A stretch of DNA of 6,319 nucleotides, taken from contig JAPLUJ010000047.1 of NCBI GenBank assembly GCA_026397695.1, positions 1 through 6,319 of the forward strand. The letters run 5' to 3'. The position numbers and the translations under genes are program-made. This stretch comes from Verrucomicrobiota bacterium. Lineage in GTDB: Bacteria > Verrucomicrobiota > Verrucomicrobiia > Verrucomicrobiales > Akkermansiaceae. Positions 1-6,031 of this stretch are shown one piece after another (position 1 is the first letter of the stretch; each line of letters begins with the position of its first letter). A model generated the notes under the pieces. That model saw only the letters and a program-made list of their open reading frames with translations. It was not told the DNA's origin and made no database searches.

Positions 1-70
1 GATTGTGGATTGTGGATGATCTTCGATCTTCGATCTACGATCCTCGATCTCCTATCTTGATCGTGGATTG
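1..70. repeat. Degenerate heptamer tandem array (GATTGTG / NTCGATC units)
   Basis: The first 70 bases divide cleanly into ten 7-base units. Two are GATTGTG, then come GATGATC, TTCGATC twice, TACGATC, CTCGATC, TCCTATC, TTGATCG and TGGATTG. The period stays at 7 while the unit drifts from a GATTGTG type to a TTCGATC type and back. The array touches the window edge and may extend upstream. A purine-rich run (71-100, AAGAGG-like) follows. Similar GATTGTG/GATCGTG heptamers recur at 3228-3262 inside a broken gene. No spacers or hairpin-repeat structure are present, so this is not a CRISPR. Confidence 0.8.
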
Positions 71-189
71 AAGAGGAAGAGGCGGGAAGAGGAAGAACGG
101 AGCTCAGGCATTGTTGCATGAGTCTTTTCTCTTACAAAAAGACGGGGTTTCACTGTGGCGGGGGGTTGTCAAGATGGGTTGCAGACGGG

Positions 190-227
190 CACGGTCCGGG
201 AAAGAAATCTGCCAGTCCGGCAAGATC
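190..227. repeat. 38-bp direct repeat, copy 1
   Basis: This 38-bp stretch matches 570-607 in the same orientation at 35 of 38 positions; the differences are at 195/575, 200/580 and 221/601. The shared core is AAAGAAATCTGCCAGTCCGG. Similarity fades quickly outside the 38 bp, although both copies are preceded by a GACGG-type stretch. The identity of the element is unknown. It lies just beyond the 3' end of the possible minus-strand ORF at 246-488. Confidence 0.8.
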
Positions 228-245
228 GATCCGGTCATAACCGCT

Positions 246-488
246 TTACCGGTCGCCGGGCGCGGTGTCGTCCGTGGAGCAGGGCGGAGCAATGGTCTGG
301 CCCGTTTTCCTGGGTTTCGGACGCGGCTTGCGGGACTGGCGAAACCTGCGTGCCACGAATTGCTCGAATCTTTTGAAGAAGATCGGGATCAGGAAGGCCG
401 CCAGCGCGGCGACGAACAGGGCCGGGATGATGAGCGTCCAAATGGCGCGGTCAAAAGCGTCTGATGGATTCGTCGCCAGAAAATTCAT
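246..488 (-). CDS. Possible small single-pass membrane protein, unrecognised
   Basis: This is an 80-residue reading frame from the ATG at 486-488. I do not recognise a family. Residues about 15-38 form one hydrophobic stretch (AIWTLIIPALFVAALAAFL and following), predicted as a transmembrane helix. A strongly basic segment rich in Arg, Lys and Pro follows (about 39-65), then a short polar tail. This order fits a small inner-membrane protein with a cytoplasmic basic tail. No convincing Shine-Dalgarno sequence lies before the ATG. The frame is open further upstream to an ATG at 686, but that extension runs through the 38-bp repeat and is unlikely to be coding. Overlapping frames on the other strand are also open here because of the base composition, so the hydrophobic segment is the main support. 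Real gene versus chance frame is unresolved. Confidence 0.35.
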   Translation of the reverse strand: MNFLATNPSDAFDRAIWTLIIPALFVAALAAFLIPIFFKRFEQFVARRFRQSRKPRPKPRKTGQTIAPPCSTDDTAPGDR

Positions 489-569
489 GTGGCTTACTGC
501 TATCGGTTTCTCGCGGATCCGCAACCCTGTTCTGGTCGGACCACCGCTGAACCGCCTCGCTCCCGACGG

Positions 570-607
570 CACGGCCCGGAAAAGAAATCTGCCAGTCCGG
601 GAAGATC
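570..607. repeat. 38-bp direct repeat, copy 2
   Basis: This is the second copy of the repeat at 190-227 (35/38 identical, same orientation, 380 bp apart). In this copy CCCGGA (575-580) and TCCGGG (596-601) form 6-bp inverted arms around the conserved AAGAAATCTGCCAG core; copy 1 keeps only part of these arms. The two copies bracket the possible small membrane-protein ORF. Whether this is a dispersed intergenic repeat or the ends of a small unit cannot be decided from one window. Confidence 0.8.
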
Positions 608-731
608 CGGCTTCCCTCTCCGGTGCCGTTAGGCTTCCTTGACGCCACGGCCGGTCTTGAATGCCGCCCGTCCGGCGCGAAACCATTCTTGACGGGCATT
701 CGGTGCAGATCTAAGCTCCTACGCAGGCAGC

Positions 732-760
732 TTGACACGGACGTGTCTCCTCTGCCTTAC
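732..760 (+). promoter_or_regulatory. Possible promoter with overlapping inverted repeat upstream of the methyltransferase
   Basis: A perfect sigma70-type -35 hexamer TTGACA lies at 732-737, but nothing near 754-760 is better than a poor -10 (for example CTTACT at 756-761). The -35 overlaps a 6-2-6 inverted repeat, GACACG-GA-CGTGTC (734-747), which could bind a dimeric regulator or form a weak hairpin. It is about 104 bp upstream of the methyltransferase ATG. R-M operons are often autoregulated at such sites, but here that is inference only. Confidence 0.25.
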
Positions 761-850
761 TCTTGGAAGTGTCCACAGTGGGACGGTGTTGAGTCTGAAT
801 ACGAAGAGCCTGAAAAATTTTTCCTGAATAGAAACTACTGCAAGCAAATC

Positions 851-1717
851 ATGAGCATTCAGCCCGCAAGCCCACTACGCTATCCCGGTGGAAAGGGCTG
901 CCTATGCGGTCTTCTCGCCGACGTGATTGATCTGAATGATCTTCGCGGCTCCGTCTATTTTGAGCCCTATGCAGGGGGGGCCGGGGCGGCGTTGGAGCTG
1001 TTGCGGAAGGAAATCGTATCAGAGGTTTACATCAACGACGCGGACCTTCGAGTTGCAGCGTTCTGGGAAGTGGTTTTGGGCGAAACCGGGCACTTTGTGG
1101 ATGAGATTTTCGGGGTTCCACTTTCTATCAAGGAATGGCGGCGGCAGCGGGATATTTGTTCCAATCCCGATGCACACACGCGGTTTCAAACGGGTTTCTC
1201 GGCCTTTTACATGAACCGCTGCAATCGTTCCGGAGTTCTGACGGGTGCAGGACCGATTGGTGGCTACGCTCAATCCAGCAAGTGGAAGTTGGGGGTGCGG
1301 TTCAACCGAGAAGCGCTCGCCGAACGGGTGCTCACGCTTGGACGAATGAGAGAACGTATTCATGTCAGCAACTCAGACGCTCTAGATTTCCTCCGATCAA
1401 CGCTTCCCAGGGGCAATGCCCGCAAGCGGGTTCTTGTCTATCTCGACCCGCCATACGTAAATAAGGGCCAGCGGCTATACCTCAACTCCTATGAGGCCCG
1501 CGATCACATGGCGTTGTCCCGGTACATTACCGAACAAGGAACGCTTCCATGGATTATGTCCTATGATGACACCGACTTGGTGCGGCAACTTTATGCGGAG
1601 CAACAGTTGGGCAAACTCCCTATCCGATACTCGCTCCAAGACAAGCGAAAGGCCCGAGAATTGCTGATTGCACCCCATCGTCTTCACCTTCCTAAATCAA
1701 GAATCATTTTCGATTAA
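851..1717 (+). CDS. D12-class DNA adenine N6-methyltransferase (Dam-like)
   Basis: The predicted protein transfers a methyl group from S-adenosylmethionine to N6 of adenine in a specific DNA site. It has 288 residues, close to the size of Dam (278). Motifs run in the alpha order typical of the D12 / COG0338 family. RYPGGK is at residues 10-15 near the N-terminus, the AdoMet-binding FEPYAGGAG at 37-45, an acidic NSDA at 174-177, and the catalytic DPPY at 199-202. The C-terminal KARELLIAP (267-275) also fits. The region between about 100 and 190, with FYMNRCNRSG, should hold target recognition; the target itself cannot be read. The ATG at 851 was chosen because it places RYPGGK at the usual distance; the frame is open back to a GTG at 623, but that part resembles no family sequence. 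The ParB-like gene follows after 24 bp, so the two are probably co-transcribed. All key motifs look intact. It could be the modification part of an R-M-like module. Confidence 0.9.
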   Translation: MSIQPASPLRYPGGKGCLCGLLADVIDLNDLRGSVYFEPYAGGAGAALELLRKEIVSEVYINDADLRVAAFWEVVLGETGHFVDEIFGVPLSIKEWRRQRDICSNPDAHTRFQTGFSAFYMNRCNRSGVLTGAGPIGGYAQSSKWKLGVRFNREALAERVLTLGRMRERIHVSNSDALDFLRSTLPRGNARKRVLVYLDPPYVNKGQRLYLNSYEARDHMALSRYITEQGTLPWIMSYDDTDLVRQLYAEQQLGKLPIRYSLQDKRKARELLIAPHRLHLPKSRIIFD

Positions 1718-1741
1718 TTTTACCTCTAACCTGTCACTGCC

Positions 1742-2611
1742 ATGCCCACAGAAGCACAGATCAAATCAATTCCTGTCAAGGACCTGCACTTCGACCATGG
1801 AAATCCACGACTTGCTGAATACGGCATTGAGTCGACCACGCCCGAGAAGGAGATTCTCATTACGCTTTGGGATGCGATGGACGTTTTGGAACTGGTTCAG
1901 TCCATCTCGGCCAGTGGCTTTTTCCCACACGAGGCGCTGATCGTCACTGAAGAGGGCGGGAGAAAAATCGTCATAGAGGGCAACCGGCGGCTTGCAGCAG
2001 TCAAAGTGTTGTTAAATCCGGCCATCGCTGCGGCAAACGGTTGGGAAATTCCCAAGCCATCGAAGGCTGTTCTGGACACGCTGCGGAATCTGCCAGCCAT
2101 CATGGCCTCGCGCAAGGAATCCTGGCGTTACCTCGGTTTTAAGCATGTCAATGGCCCAGCCAAGTGGACTAGCTACGCCAAGGCGGCCTATATCGCCCAG
2201 GTTCATCGTGACTTCAAGATACGGCTGGCCGACATCGCTGGCCAGATCGGAGACCGGCACAATACAGTTCAACGACTCTATCGAGGGCTGATGGTTCTGG
2301 AGCAGGCAGAGCGCGAAAAAGTGTATGATCGGGCAGATCGATTTAGACAACGCCTTTCGTTCTCCCATCTCTACACCGCATTAGACTACGAAGGGATTAG
2401 TGAGTTTCTCAAAATTTCGCCCAAGGAGGCGGAAACAGTCTCTCCAGTCCCAAAGGGTAGGATCAAGGAACTGGGCGAGCTTCTTGTTTGGCTCTATGGA
2501 AGCAAGAAAGAAAAGAAGGAGCCGCTTGTCATATCGCAGAATCCGCAGTTCTCTTTGAAGATGCGATTCTTTCGGCCAAACGTGACCTCACCACAGCACG
2601 CGCCTATCTGA
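1742..2611 (+). CDS. ParB/sulfiredoxin-fold and HTH protein, C-terminus probably frameshifted
   Basis: The N-terminal half (about residues 8-95) resembles the ParB/Srx nuclease-like domain: IPVKDLHFDHGNPRL, then VIEGNRRLAAVKVL (77-90), the counterpart of the ParB GxRR box. A middle segment (about 128-153, RYLGFKHVNGPAKW then SYAKAAYIAQVH) and a likely helix-turn-helix (about 160-186, LADIAGQIGDRHNTVQRLYRG) follow. It is not expected to be a chromosome-partitioning ParB, since no ParA is near. Standalone proteins of this type occur beside DNA methyltransferases and may act as DNA-binding or nuclease components; the function here is unknown. Residues up to about SQNPQ (265-269) look native. The last 20 residues, rich in Phe, Arg and Pro, do not look like the family, while the +1-shifted neighbouring frame reads FEDAILSAKRDLTTARAYL, which suits the expected helical C-terminus. 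A frameshift or small deletion near 2548-2553 is inferred. As I recall, intact relatives are about 400 residues; this one is 289. Confidence 0.8.
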   Translation: MPTEAQIKSIPVKDLHFDHGNPRLAEYGIESTTPEKEILITLWDAMDVLELVQSISASGFFPHEALIVTEEGGRKIVIEGNRRLAAVKVLLNPAIAAANGWEIPKPSKAVLDTLRNLPAIMASRKESWRYLGFKHVNGPAKWTSYAKAAYIAQVHRDFKIRLADIAGQIGDRHNTVQRLYRGLMVLEQAEREKVYDRADRFRQRLSFSHLYTALDYEGISEFLKISPKEAETVSPVPKGRIKELGELLVWLYGSKKEKKEPLVISQNPQFSLKMRFFRPNVTSPQHAPI

Positions 2612-3009
2612 CAACAGGTGATGATGGATCGGATAGGGGTCGTGTATACGCCAACGATGCTAAGCTGGATGTCGTGACATGGATTCCGTTTTCTGATGGT
2701 AATCCCGGGAAGTTGATCGTATTCGCGCAGTGCAAGACAGGCACCACATGGTGTGATCGACTCGGCGATCTGAATCCAGAGGCGTTCCTTAAGACGTGGA
2801 CGCAGCATCGAGGTGTTATGCTGCAACCGATCCGGGCATTTTGCGTCTCCGAGGCAGCGAGCCAATCTCGATGGACAGAGGTCAGTTCACGGACAGGTCT
2901 CTTTTTGGACCGCTGCAGAATCGTTGACTTCGCTCACAACATTGATGCAAGGCTGTTGAAAAGAATGACCGACTGGACCGATTCGGCGTTTAAAAGTCTT
3001 CAACGCTGA
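2488..3009 (+). CDS. Chimeric fragment: ParB-like tail joined to C-terminal part of a PD-(D/E)XK-like nuclease
   Basis: This open frame has only a TTG (2488) as a possible start, inside the ParB-like gene, and no clear ribosome-binding site, so it may not be translated on its own. From about 2553 to 2632 it reads like the C-terminal helix of the ParB-like protein (FEDAILSAKRDLTTARAYL). From about 2638 it changes character: a stretch beginning GRVYANDAKLDVVTW and continuing to LIVFAQCKTG has an Asp (2668-2670) and a QxK (Q 2728-2730, K 2734-2736) 22 codons apart. That spacing matches the Asp and (D/E)xK pair of PD-(D/E)XK nucleases, with Gln in place of the acidic residue. The remainder (FLDRCRIVDFAHNID and following) ends in an alpha-helical tail. 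The N-terminal part expected of a full nuclease is absent. The simplest reading is a deletion that fused the ends of two adjacent genes. The nuclease family is not identified, and a natural short domain is possible. The stop is 16 bp from the converging pseudogene. Confidence 0.6.
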   Translation: MALWKQERKEGAACHIAESAVLFEDAILSAKRDLTTARAYLTTGDDGSDRGRVYANDAKLDVVTWIPFSDGNPGKLIVFAQCKTGTTWCDRLGDLNPEAFLKTWTQHRGVMLQPIRAFCVSEAASQSRWTEVSSRTGLFLDRCRIVDFAHNIDARLLKRMTDWTDSAFKSLQR

Positions 3010-3227
3010 AGAATATCCAAAAAAATTAGGCGATGTGGCCCAGCGCTTTGAGAGTGTCGAGGATGGCGGTGATTTGTTCGGCGCGCTTCTTGTTCTTACG
3101 CCCGAAGCAGTCGGCGAGGCGTTCGGCGAGCTCAGCCGGGCCGGTCTCGGGGTCCTGGCCGATGGTGGGCAGCAGTTTGCGCAGCGCGGCCACTTGCGCG
3201 GGCAGTTTGGCGGGCCAGACAGGAAGA

Positions 3228-3262
3228 GATTGTGGATCGCGGATCGTGGATTGAGGATCGTC
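3228..3262. repeat. Heptamer array inside the R-M remnant
   Basis: Five 7-base units, GATTGTG GATCGCG GATCGTG GATTGAG GATCGTC, are followed by GTCGTCG. The units belong to the same type as the start of the window (GATTGTG at 1-14). On the minus strand the array is read through as low-complexity peptide (DPQSTIRDPQS), interrupting the family-like sequence of the R-M remnant without closing its frame. It looks like an insertion or local expansion rather than original coding sequence. Confidence 0.75.
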
Positions 3263-3452
3263 GTCGTCGGTTAGTGCGAGCTGTTCGGTGACGGGCAAAG
3301 TCGGCGCGGCGAGGCCGCCACGCCCTACCGGGTTCTGATAGTCCGGGCGCAACCAGCGGATGATTCCGCGCTTTTCTTCCGCCGCCCGTTCGTGGTTGAG
3401 TGCGACGAGGCGGCAGAGAAGTTGCTGTTCGAGCGCTGCGGCGGCTTCCAGA

Positions 3453-3510
3453 GGGGCACGGGCAGCCTGCCCGTGTGCAGAGGAAATCACGGGCGGGCCG
3501 CCCGTGCCCC
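3453..3510. repeat. 58-bp palindromic element (nested hairpins)
   Basis: The outer 11-bp arms, GGGGCACGGGC (3453-3463) and GCCCGTGCCCC (3500-3510), are perfect inverted complements. Each half also folds on itself: CACGGGC-AGCCT-GCCCGTG (3457-3475, inner arms CACGGGC/GCCCGTG) and CACGGGC-GGGCC-GCCCGTG (3488-3506). The linker (3476-3487) is AT-richer. The layout resembles REP/BIME or small MITE-like elements. It lies exactly where about a hundred or more residues of the MmeI-like C-terminal region seem to be missing, and on the minus strand is translated as a Gly/Pro/Ala-rich filler. Confidence 0.8.
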
Positions 3511-3833
3511 ACTTGAGATCGACCTGAGACGAAAGAATCCCCAAGATATATGCATCCTCGCTTGCGATTGCGATGAGCATATTGTCCGGCAGAATCTCCC
3601 GATCTAGGAAGGTGAAGAATCGGTGCTTGCCGGTTTCAACTGTGGCGCTGCCACTGGAAATAACCGATCCACAAGACAAGTTGGGCGATGGCGACGGCTT
3701 GCTTGTTGAGTTCGAGGCCGATGAATTGCTCGGGACGGACGCGGAAGCCGTGCATTTCCATGACCGCATCGCCGCCCAATGCGCCGATGAGTTCGAGCAC
3801 CTCGGCTTCCAACCGCTGATTTGGAAATCTAGC

Positions 3834-3880
3834 GAGGCTTCGCCTCAGACCCAAGACAACAAGACCCAAGACGCAAGACG
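3834..3880. repeat. Small hairpin plus CAAGACN heptamers at the 5' break of the R-M remnant
   Basis: A short stem, GAGGC-TTC-GCCTC (3834-3846), adjoins four CAAGACN units (3852-3858, 3860-3866, 3867-3873 and 3874-3880; one extra A between the first two). The family-like sequence of the R-M remnant begins just inside this repeat, at about 3820, so the array marks the truncation point. The rest of the gap to 3923 shows nothing further. Confidence 0.65.
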
Positions 3881-3923
3881 AAGAATTTGACCTAACGACA
3901 ACACATTCTCGGTTTCAAGGACT

Positions 3924-4607
3924 CTAGCGGGCTGCGGACGAATCCGCCATCTCAATGCCGCGCACGAAAATTTCCACGGTTGCGCGGATCCAGGCGTCGC
4001 GATCCAGATCGGTTAGGCCGGAGGTGCGGCGCAACAAGCCACCCATCAACGACGAGGTGAACACCTCGGCGAAGGCCAGGGTGTTCAGATCGGTTCGCAC
4101 CACGGCTGCTTGTTTGCGTTGTTCCAGATAGTCCGCGATGCTGCGGTGAAAGGGTCCTAACACATCCCCGATGAGTTCCTTGGCCAAGGTCGGGCGGCGG
4201 CGGCTTTCGCCGATCATCGCGCGCGCCATCCCTTCACAGCGTTCCAGCGATGCATTGTAAACCCGTGCGAAACGCGTTAGATCCACCATCAAATCCCCGC
4301 TGAACCCCTCACCGCATTCACACAGCGCACGAAATTCCTCCGACGTTTCCTGCACCACTGCGGCTAACAACTTCTGCTTCGATTCAAAATGCCGGAACAA
4401 GGTCACCTCGTTGCAGCCCGCGCGTACCGCAATGCCTCGCGTGGTGGCCGCCTCAATCCCCTTGTCGCTGAATTCCGCCCGCGCCGCTTCCATCAGCCGC
4501 TGACGCGTGCCCGGGGCCTCCGGAAGTTTGGGTTTCACACGCGCGGCACTCACGGCCGGGAGATTTTGCAAGTAATCGCTTGCATGCAAGCGAAATCCGG
4601 TTTCCAT
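3924..4607 (-). CDS. TetR/AcrR-family transcriptional repressor
   Basis: The protein is predicted to bind a palindromic operator as a dimer and to be released by a small ligand. The TetR N-terminal HTH is clear: TRQRLMEAARAEFSDKGIEAAT, then RGIAVRAGCNEVTLFRHFESKQKLLAAVV, with the recognition helix around NEVTLFRHF. The remaining about 150 residues are helical and variable, as expected for the ligand-binding and dimerisation domain (FARVYNASLERCEGMARAMIGE, then LGPFHRSIADYLEQRK). Starts at ATG 4634 (overlapping the divergent gene), ATG 4607, TTG 4571 and GTG 4553 are all in frame. ATG 4607 is listed because it avoids overlap and has a weak GGGGCGA before it. TTG 4571 or GTG 4553 would leave the 18-bp palindrome (4576-4593) fully upstream and give a more usual short N-terminus. 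It is divergent from an outer-membrane efflux gene, which it most likely represses along with itself. Confidence 0.9.
   Translation of the reverse strand: METGFRLHASDYLQNLPAVSAARVKPKLPEAPGTRQRLMEAARAEFSDKGIEAATTRGIAVRAGCNEVTLFRHFESKQKLLAAVVQETSEEFRALCECGEGFSGDLMVDLTRFARVYNASLERCEGMARAMIGESRRRPTLAKELIGDVLGPFHRSIADYLEQRKQAAVVRTDLNTLAFAEVFTSSLMGGLLRRTSGLTDLDRDAWIRATVEIFVRGIEMADSSAAR
4576..4593. promoter_or_regulatory. Probable TetR operator, 18-bp perfect palindrome
   Basis: TCGCTTGCATGCAAGCGA is a perfect 18-bp inverted repeat ending 25 bp before the efflux-gene ATG. A further TGCAAG half-site lies at 4567-4572, exactly 18 bp from the TGCAAG in the palindrome (4585-4590). It pairs with CTTGCA (4579-4584) across a 6-bp spacer, so three half-sites occur in a row. 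This size and symmetry fit TetR-family operators, and the position between divergent genes fits control of both. No good -35/-10 pair could be recognised around it. Confidence 0.6.
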
Positions 4608-4618
4608 TGGTCGCCCCG

Positions 4619-6025
4619 ATGTCGAGTCGTCCATTCAGTGATCGTTTATTGAGTTGCGTGGTGCTGTTGGTGCTTGGGGGTTGTGCGCCGGTGGGTCCGG
4701 ACCACGAGGTGCCGGGGATGGAGTTACCGGCCACGTTTTCGCAGGGTGGGGTGCGGTGGAAACGTCAGACAGCGGCCAGTCAACCGGAGCCGCGTGCGTG
4801 GTGGCGGCTCTATCAGGATGGGGTGCTGACGTCGCTGGTGGAGCGCGCGCTGGCGCACAACCAGGATCTTGCAGCCTCTGCGGCACGGTTACGCCAAGCG
4901 CGGGCAATGAGTGAAGTGGCCCGCTCGTTGTATTTTCCGGACATCAATCTGGGGACCACGGTGAATCGCGCGAAAACGCGTTTTCTGGGAGCGACCAGCA
5001 GTGCCGTGCTGGAAAGCAATTTCATTGTGCCGGTGGATTTCAGTTATGAAGTGGATGTTTGGGGCAAGGTGCGGCGCCAGGTGGAATCGGCCGGAGCGAG
5101 CGCGGCCGCCGCCGGGGAAACGCTCCACGCGCTGCGGCTCAGCGTGGCGGGCGAGGTGGCGCAAACCTACTGGGCGCTGCGTGCCGTGGATGCGGATCGA
5201 GTGGTGCTTACGCGCACTGTGGCAATCCGCCGCAAGGCGCTCGAACTGCTGACCAAACGCCGCGATGCGGGGAGCATCAGCGGCTTGGATTTGGCGCGGG
5301 CCGAGACCGAGGTGGCCACTGCCGAGGCCGGGCGAATTCGGTTAGATCAGGATCGTGTCGGGCTGGTCAATGCGCTGGCGGTGCTCACCGGTTCTACTGC
5401 TACGGGTTTCACCGTTGCCGAGCAAGTGGCACTGCCCATCCCGCCGTCGGTGCCGGTATCCGTGCCGTCGGAATTGCTGCGCCAACGTCCCGACATTCGT
5501 GCGGCAGAGCGGCGGGTGGCCGCTGCCAACGCGGACATTGGCGTGGTGACCGCGGCGTTTTATCCCTCGTTTGCGATCAACGCCAACGGTGGCCTGAGTG
5601 CCGCCCGCTTGGCGGACTTGTTGCAGGCGTCATCGCTTGTGTGGTCGCTCGGCACCAAAGCCACGGTGCCGATCACCCGGGGGAAACGGATCAAAGCCCA
5701 GCAACGGGCCGCGCAAGCCGCCCACGAAGCTGTTAGTGCGGAATACCGCCAGACGGTTCTGGAGTCGATCCGCGAGGTGGAGAACGCGCTGCAGGGAGCG
5801 GCGATTCTGGTGCGCCGCCAAGCCGTTCAGGATCAGGCGCTGGCGGCGGCACGCAAGACGTTCGATCTATCCACCAAACGCTTCACATCCGGCTTGGTGA
5901 GTTTTCTCGATGTGGTGGACGCCGAGCGCACCCGTCTGCAAGCCGAACAAGCGGCCAACGCCATCCGCGCCGAGCGCCTCGCGGTTTCCGTGTCGCTCAT
6001 CAAAGCCCTCGGCGGAGAATGGTAG
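4619..6025 (+). CDS. Outer-membrane efflux lipoprotein (TolC/NodT family, OEP)
   Basis: The product has 468 residues and is the outer-membrane channel of a tripartite (RND-type) exporter, working with a periplasmic adaptor and an inner-membrane pump. The N-terminus is a lipoprotein signal: positive start, hydrophobic LLSCVVLLVL and lipobox LGGC with Cys22, followed by APVGPDHEVP, the usual NodT beginning. Two OEP repeats follow. The first contains LVERALAHNQDLAASAARLR, YFPDINLGTTVNRA and YEVDVWGKVRRQVESAGA. The second contains LLRQRPDIRAAERRVAAANA, AFYPSFAINANGG and the end FTSGLVSFLDVVDAERTRLQ. The ATG at 4619 was chosen because it puts the signal peptide at the N-terminus; the frame is open to a TTG at 4580, inside the operator. 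The gene is intact and of normal length. It is divergent from a TetR regulator. The matching adaptor and pump genes are not seen inside the window and may follow downstream. The exported compound cannot be deduced. Confidence 0.93.
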   Translation: MSSRPFSDRLLSCVVLLVLGGCAPVGPDHEVPGMELPATFSQGGVRWKRQTAASQPEPRAWWRLYQDGVLTSLVERALAHNQDLAASAARLRQARAMSEVARSLYFPDINLGTTVNRAKTRFLGATSSAVLESNFIVPVDFSYEVDVWGKVRRQVESAGASAAAAGETLHALRLSVAGEVAQTYWALRAVDADRVVLTRTVAIRRKALELLTKRRDAGSISGLDLARAETEVATAEAGRIRLDQDRVGLVNALAVLTGSTATGFTVAEQVALPIPPSVPVSVPSELLRQRPDIRAAERRVAAANADIGVVTAAFYPSFAINANGGLSAARLADLLQASSLVWSLGTKATVPITRGKRIKAQQRAAQAAHEAVSAEYRQTVLESIREVENALQGAAILVRRQAVQDQALAAARKTFDLSTKRFTSGLVSFLDVVDAERTRLQAEQAANAIRAERLAVSVSLIKALGGEW

Positions 6026-6031
6026 AAAGAC

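Larger units (their letters stand above)
3026..3830 (-). pseudogene. Remnant of an MmeI-like (COG1002/type IIL-style) restriction-methyltransferase
   Basis: Several recognisable blocks of a large single-chain R-M or DNA methyltransferase remain, in gene order from high to low coordinates. Block 1 (about 3648-3820) reads LEAEVLELIGALGG, then MEMHGFRVRPEQFIGLELNKQAVAIAQLVLWIGYFQW, the segment after AdoMet motif I in this family. Block 2 (about 3515-3643, another frame) reads TVETGKHRFFTFLDREILPD and DAYILGILSS, normally hundreds of residues further on. Block 3 (about 3320-3430) reads LVALNHERAAEEKRGIIRWLRPDYQNP. Block 4 (3026-3225) reads LPVWPAKLPAQVAALRKLLP and a helical end, TAILDTLKALGHIA. 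The NPPF/NPPY catalytic region, the target-recognition domain and the whole N-terminus are missing. A deletion with a frame change lies at 3640-3648, a palindromic element sits between blocks 2 and 3, and a heptamer array sits between blocks 3 and 4. Blocks 2-4 stay in one open frame. The gene cannot be functional. Confidence 0.75.

Noticed and set aside
489..686. Longer form of the small minus-strand ORF starting at ATG 686
   Set aside because: The extension runs through the 38-bp repeat and is Arg/Gly-rich noise; only the part from 488 has a protein-like hydrophobic pattern.
623..850. N-terminal extension of the methyltransferase to a GTG at 623
   Set aside because: The extra 76 residues look unlike any D12 enzyme, and RYPGGK belongs within about 10-15 residues of the true start; ATG 851 fits.
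2488..2611. Programmed ribosomal frameshift between the ParB-like and nuclease-like frames
   Set aside because: An A-rich AAGAAAGAAAAGAAGG stretch (2503-2518) lies upstream, but the frame keeps family-like ParB sequence about 30 bases beyond it. The nuclease part also lacks its N-terminus, so mutation is the simpler reading.
1742..2611. Chromosome-partition ParB with parS sites
   Set aside because: There is no ParA gene and no parS-like 16-bp palindrome nearby; the protein pairs with a DNA methyltransferase instead.
3033..3274. Plus-strand ORFs opposite the R-M remnant
   Set aside because: The minus strand carries clear family motifs here; the plus-strand frames are shadows.
5059..5736. 225-residue plus-strand ORF in another frame
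   Set aside because: It lies entirely inside the well-supported outer-membrane efflux gene and is Gly/Arg/Cys-rich, typical of a GC-rich shadow frame.
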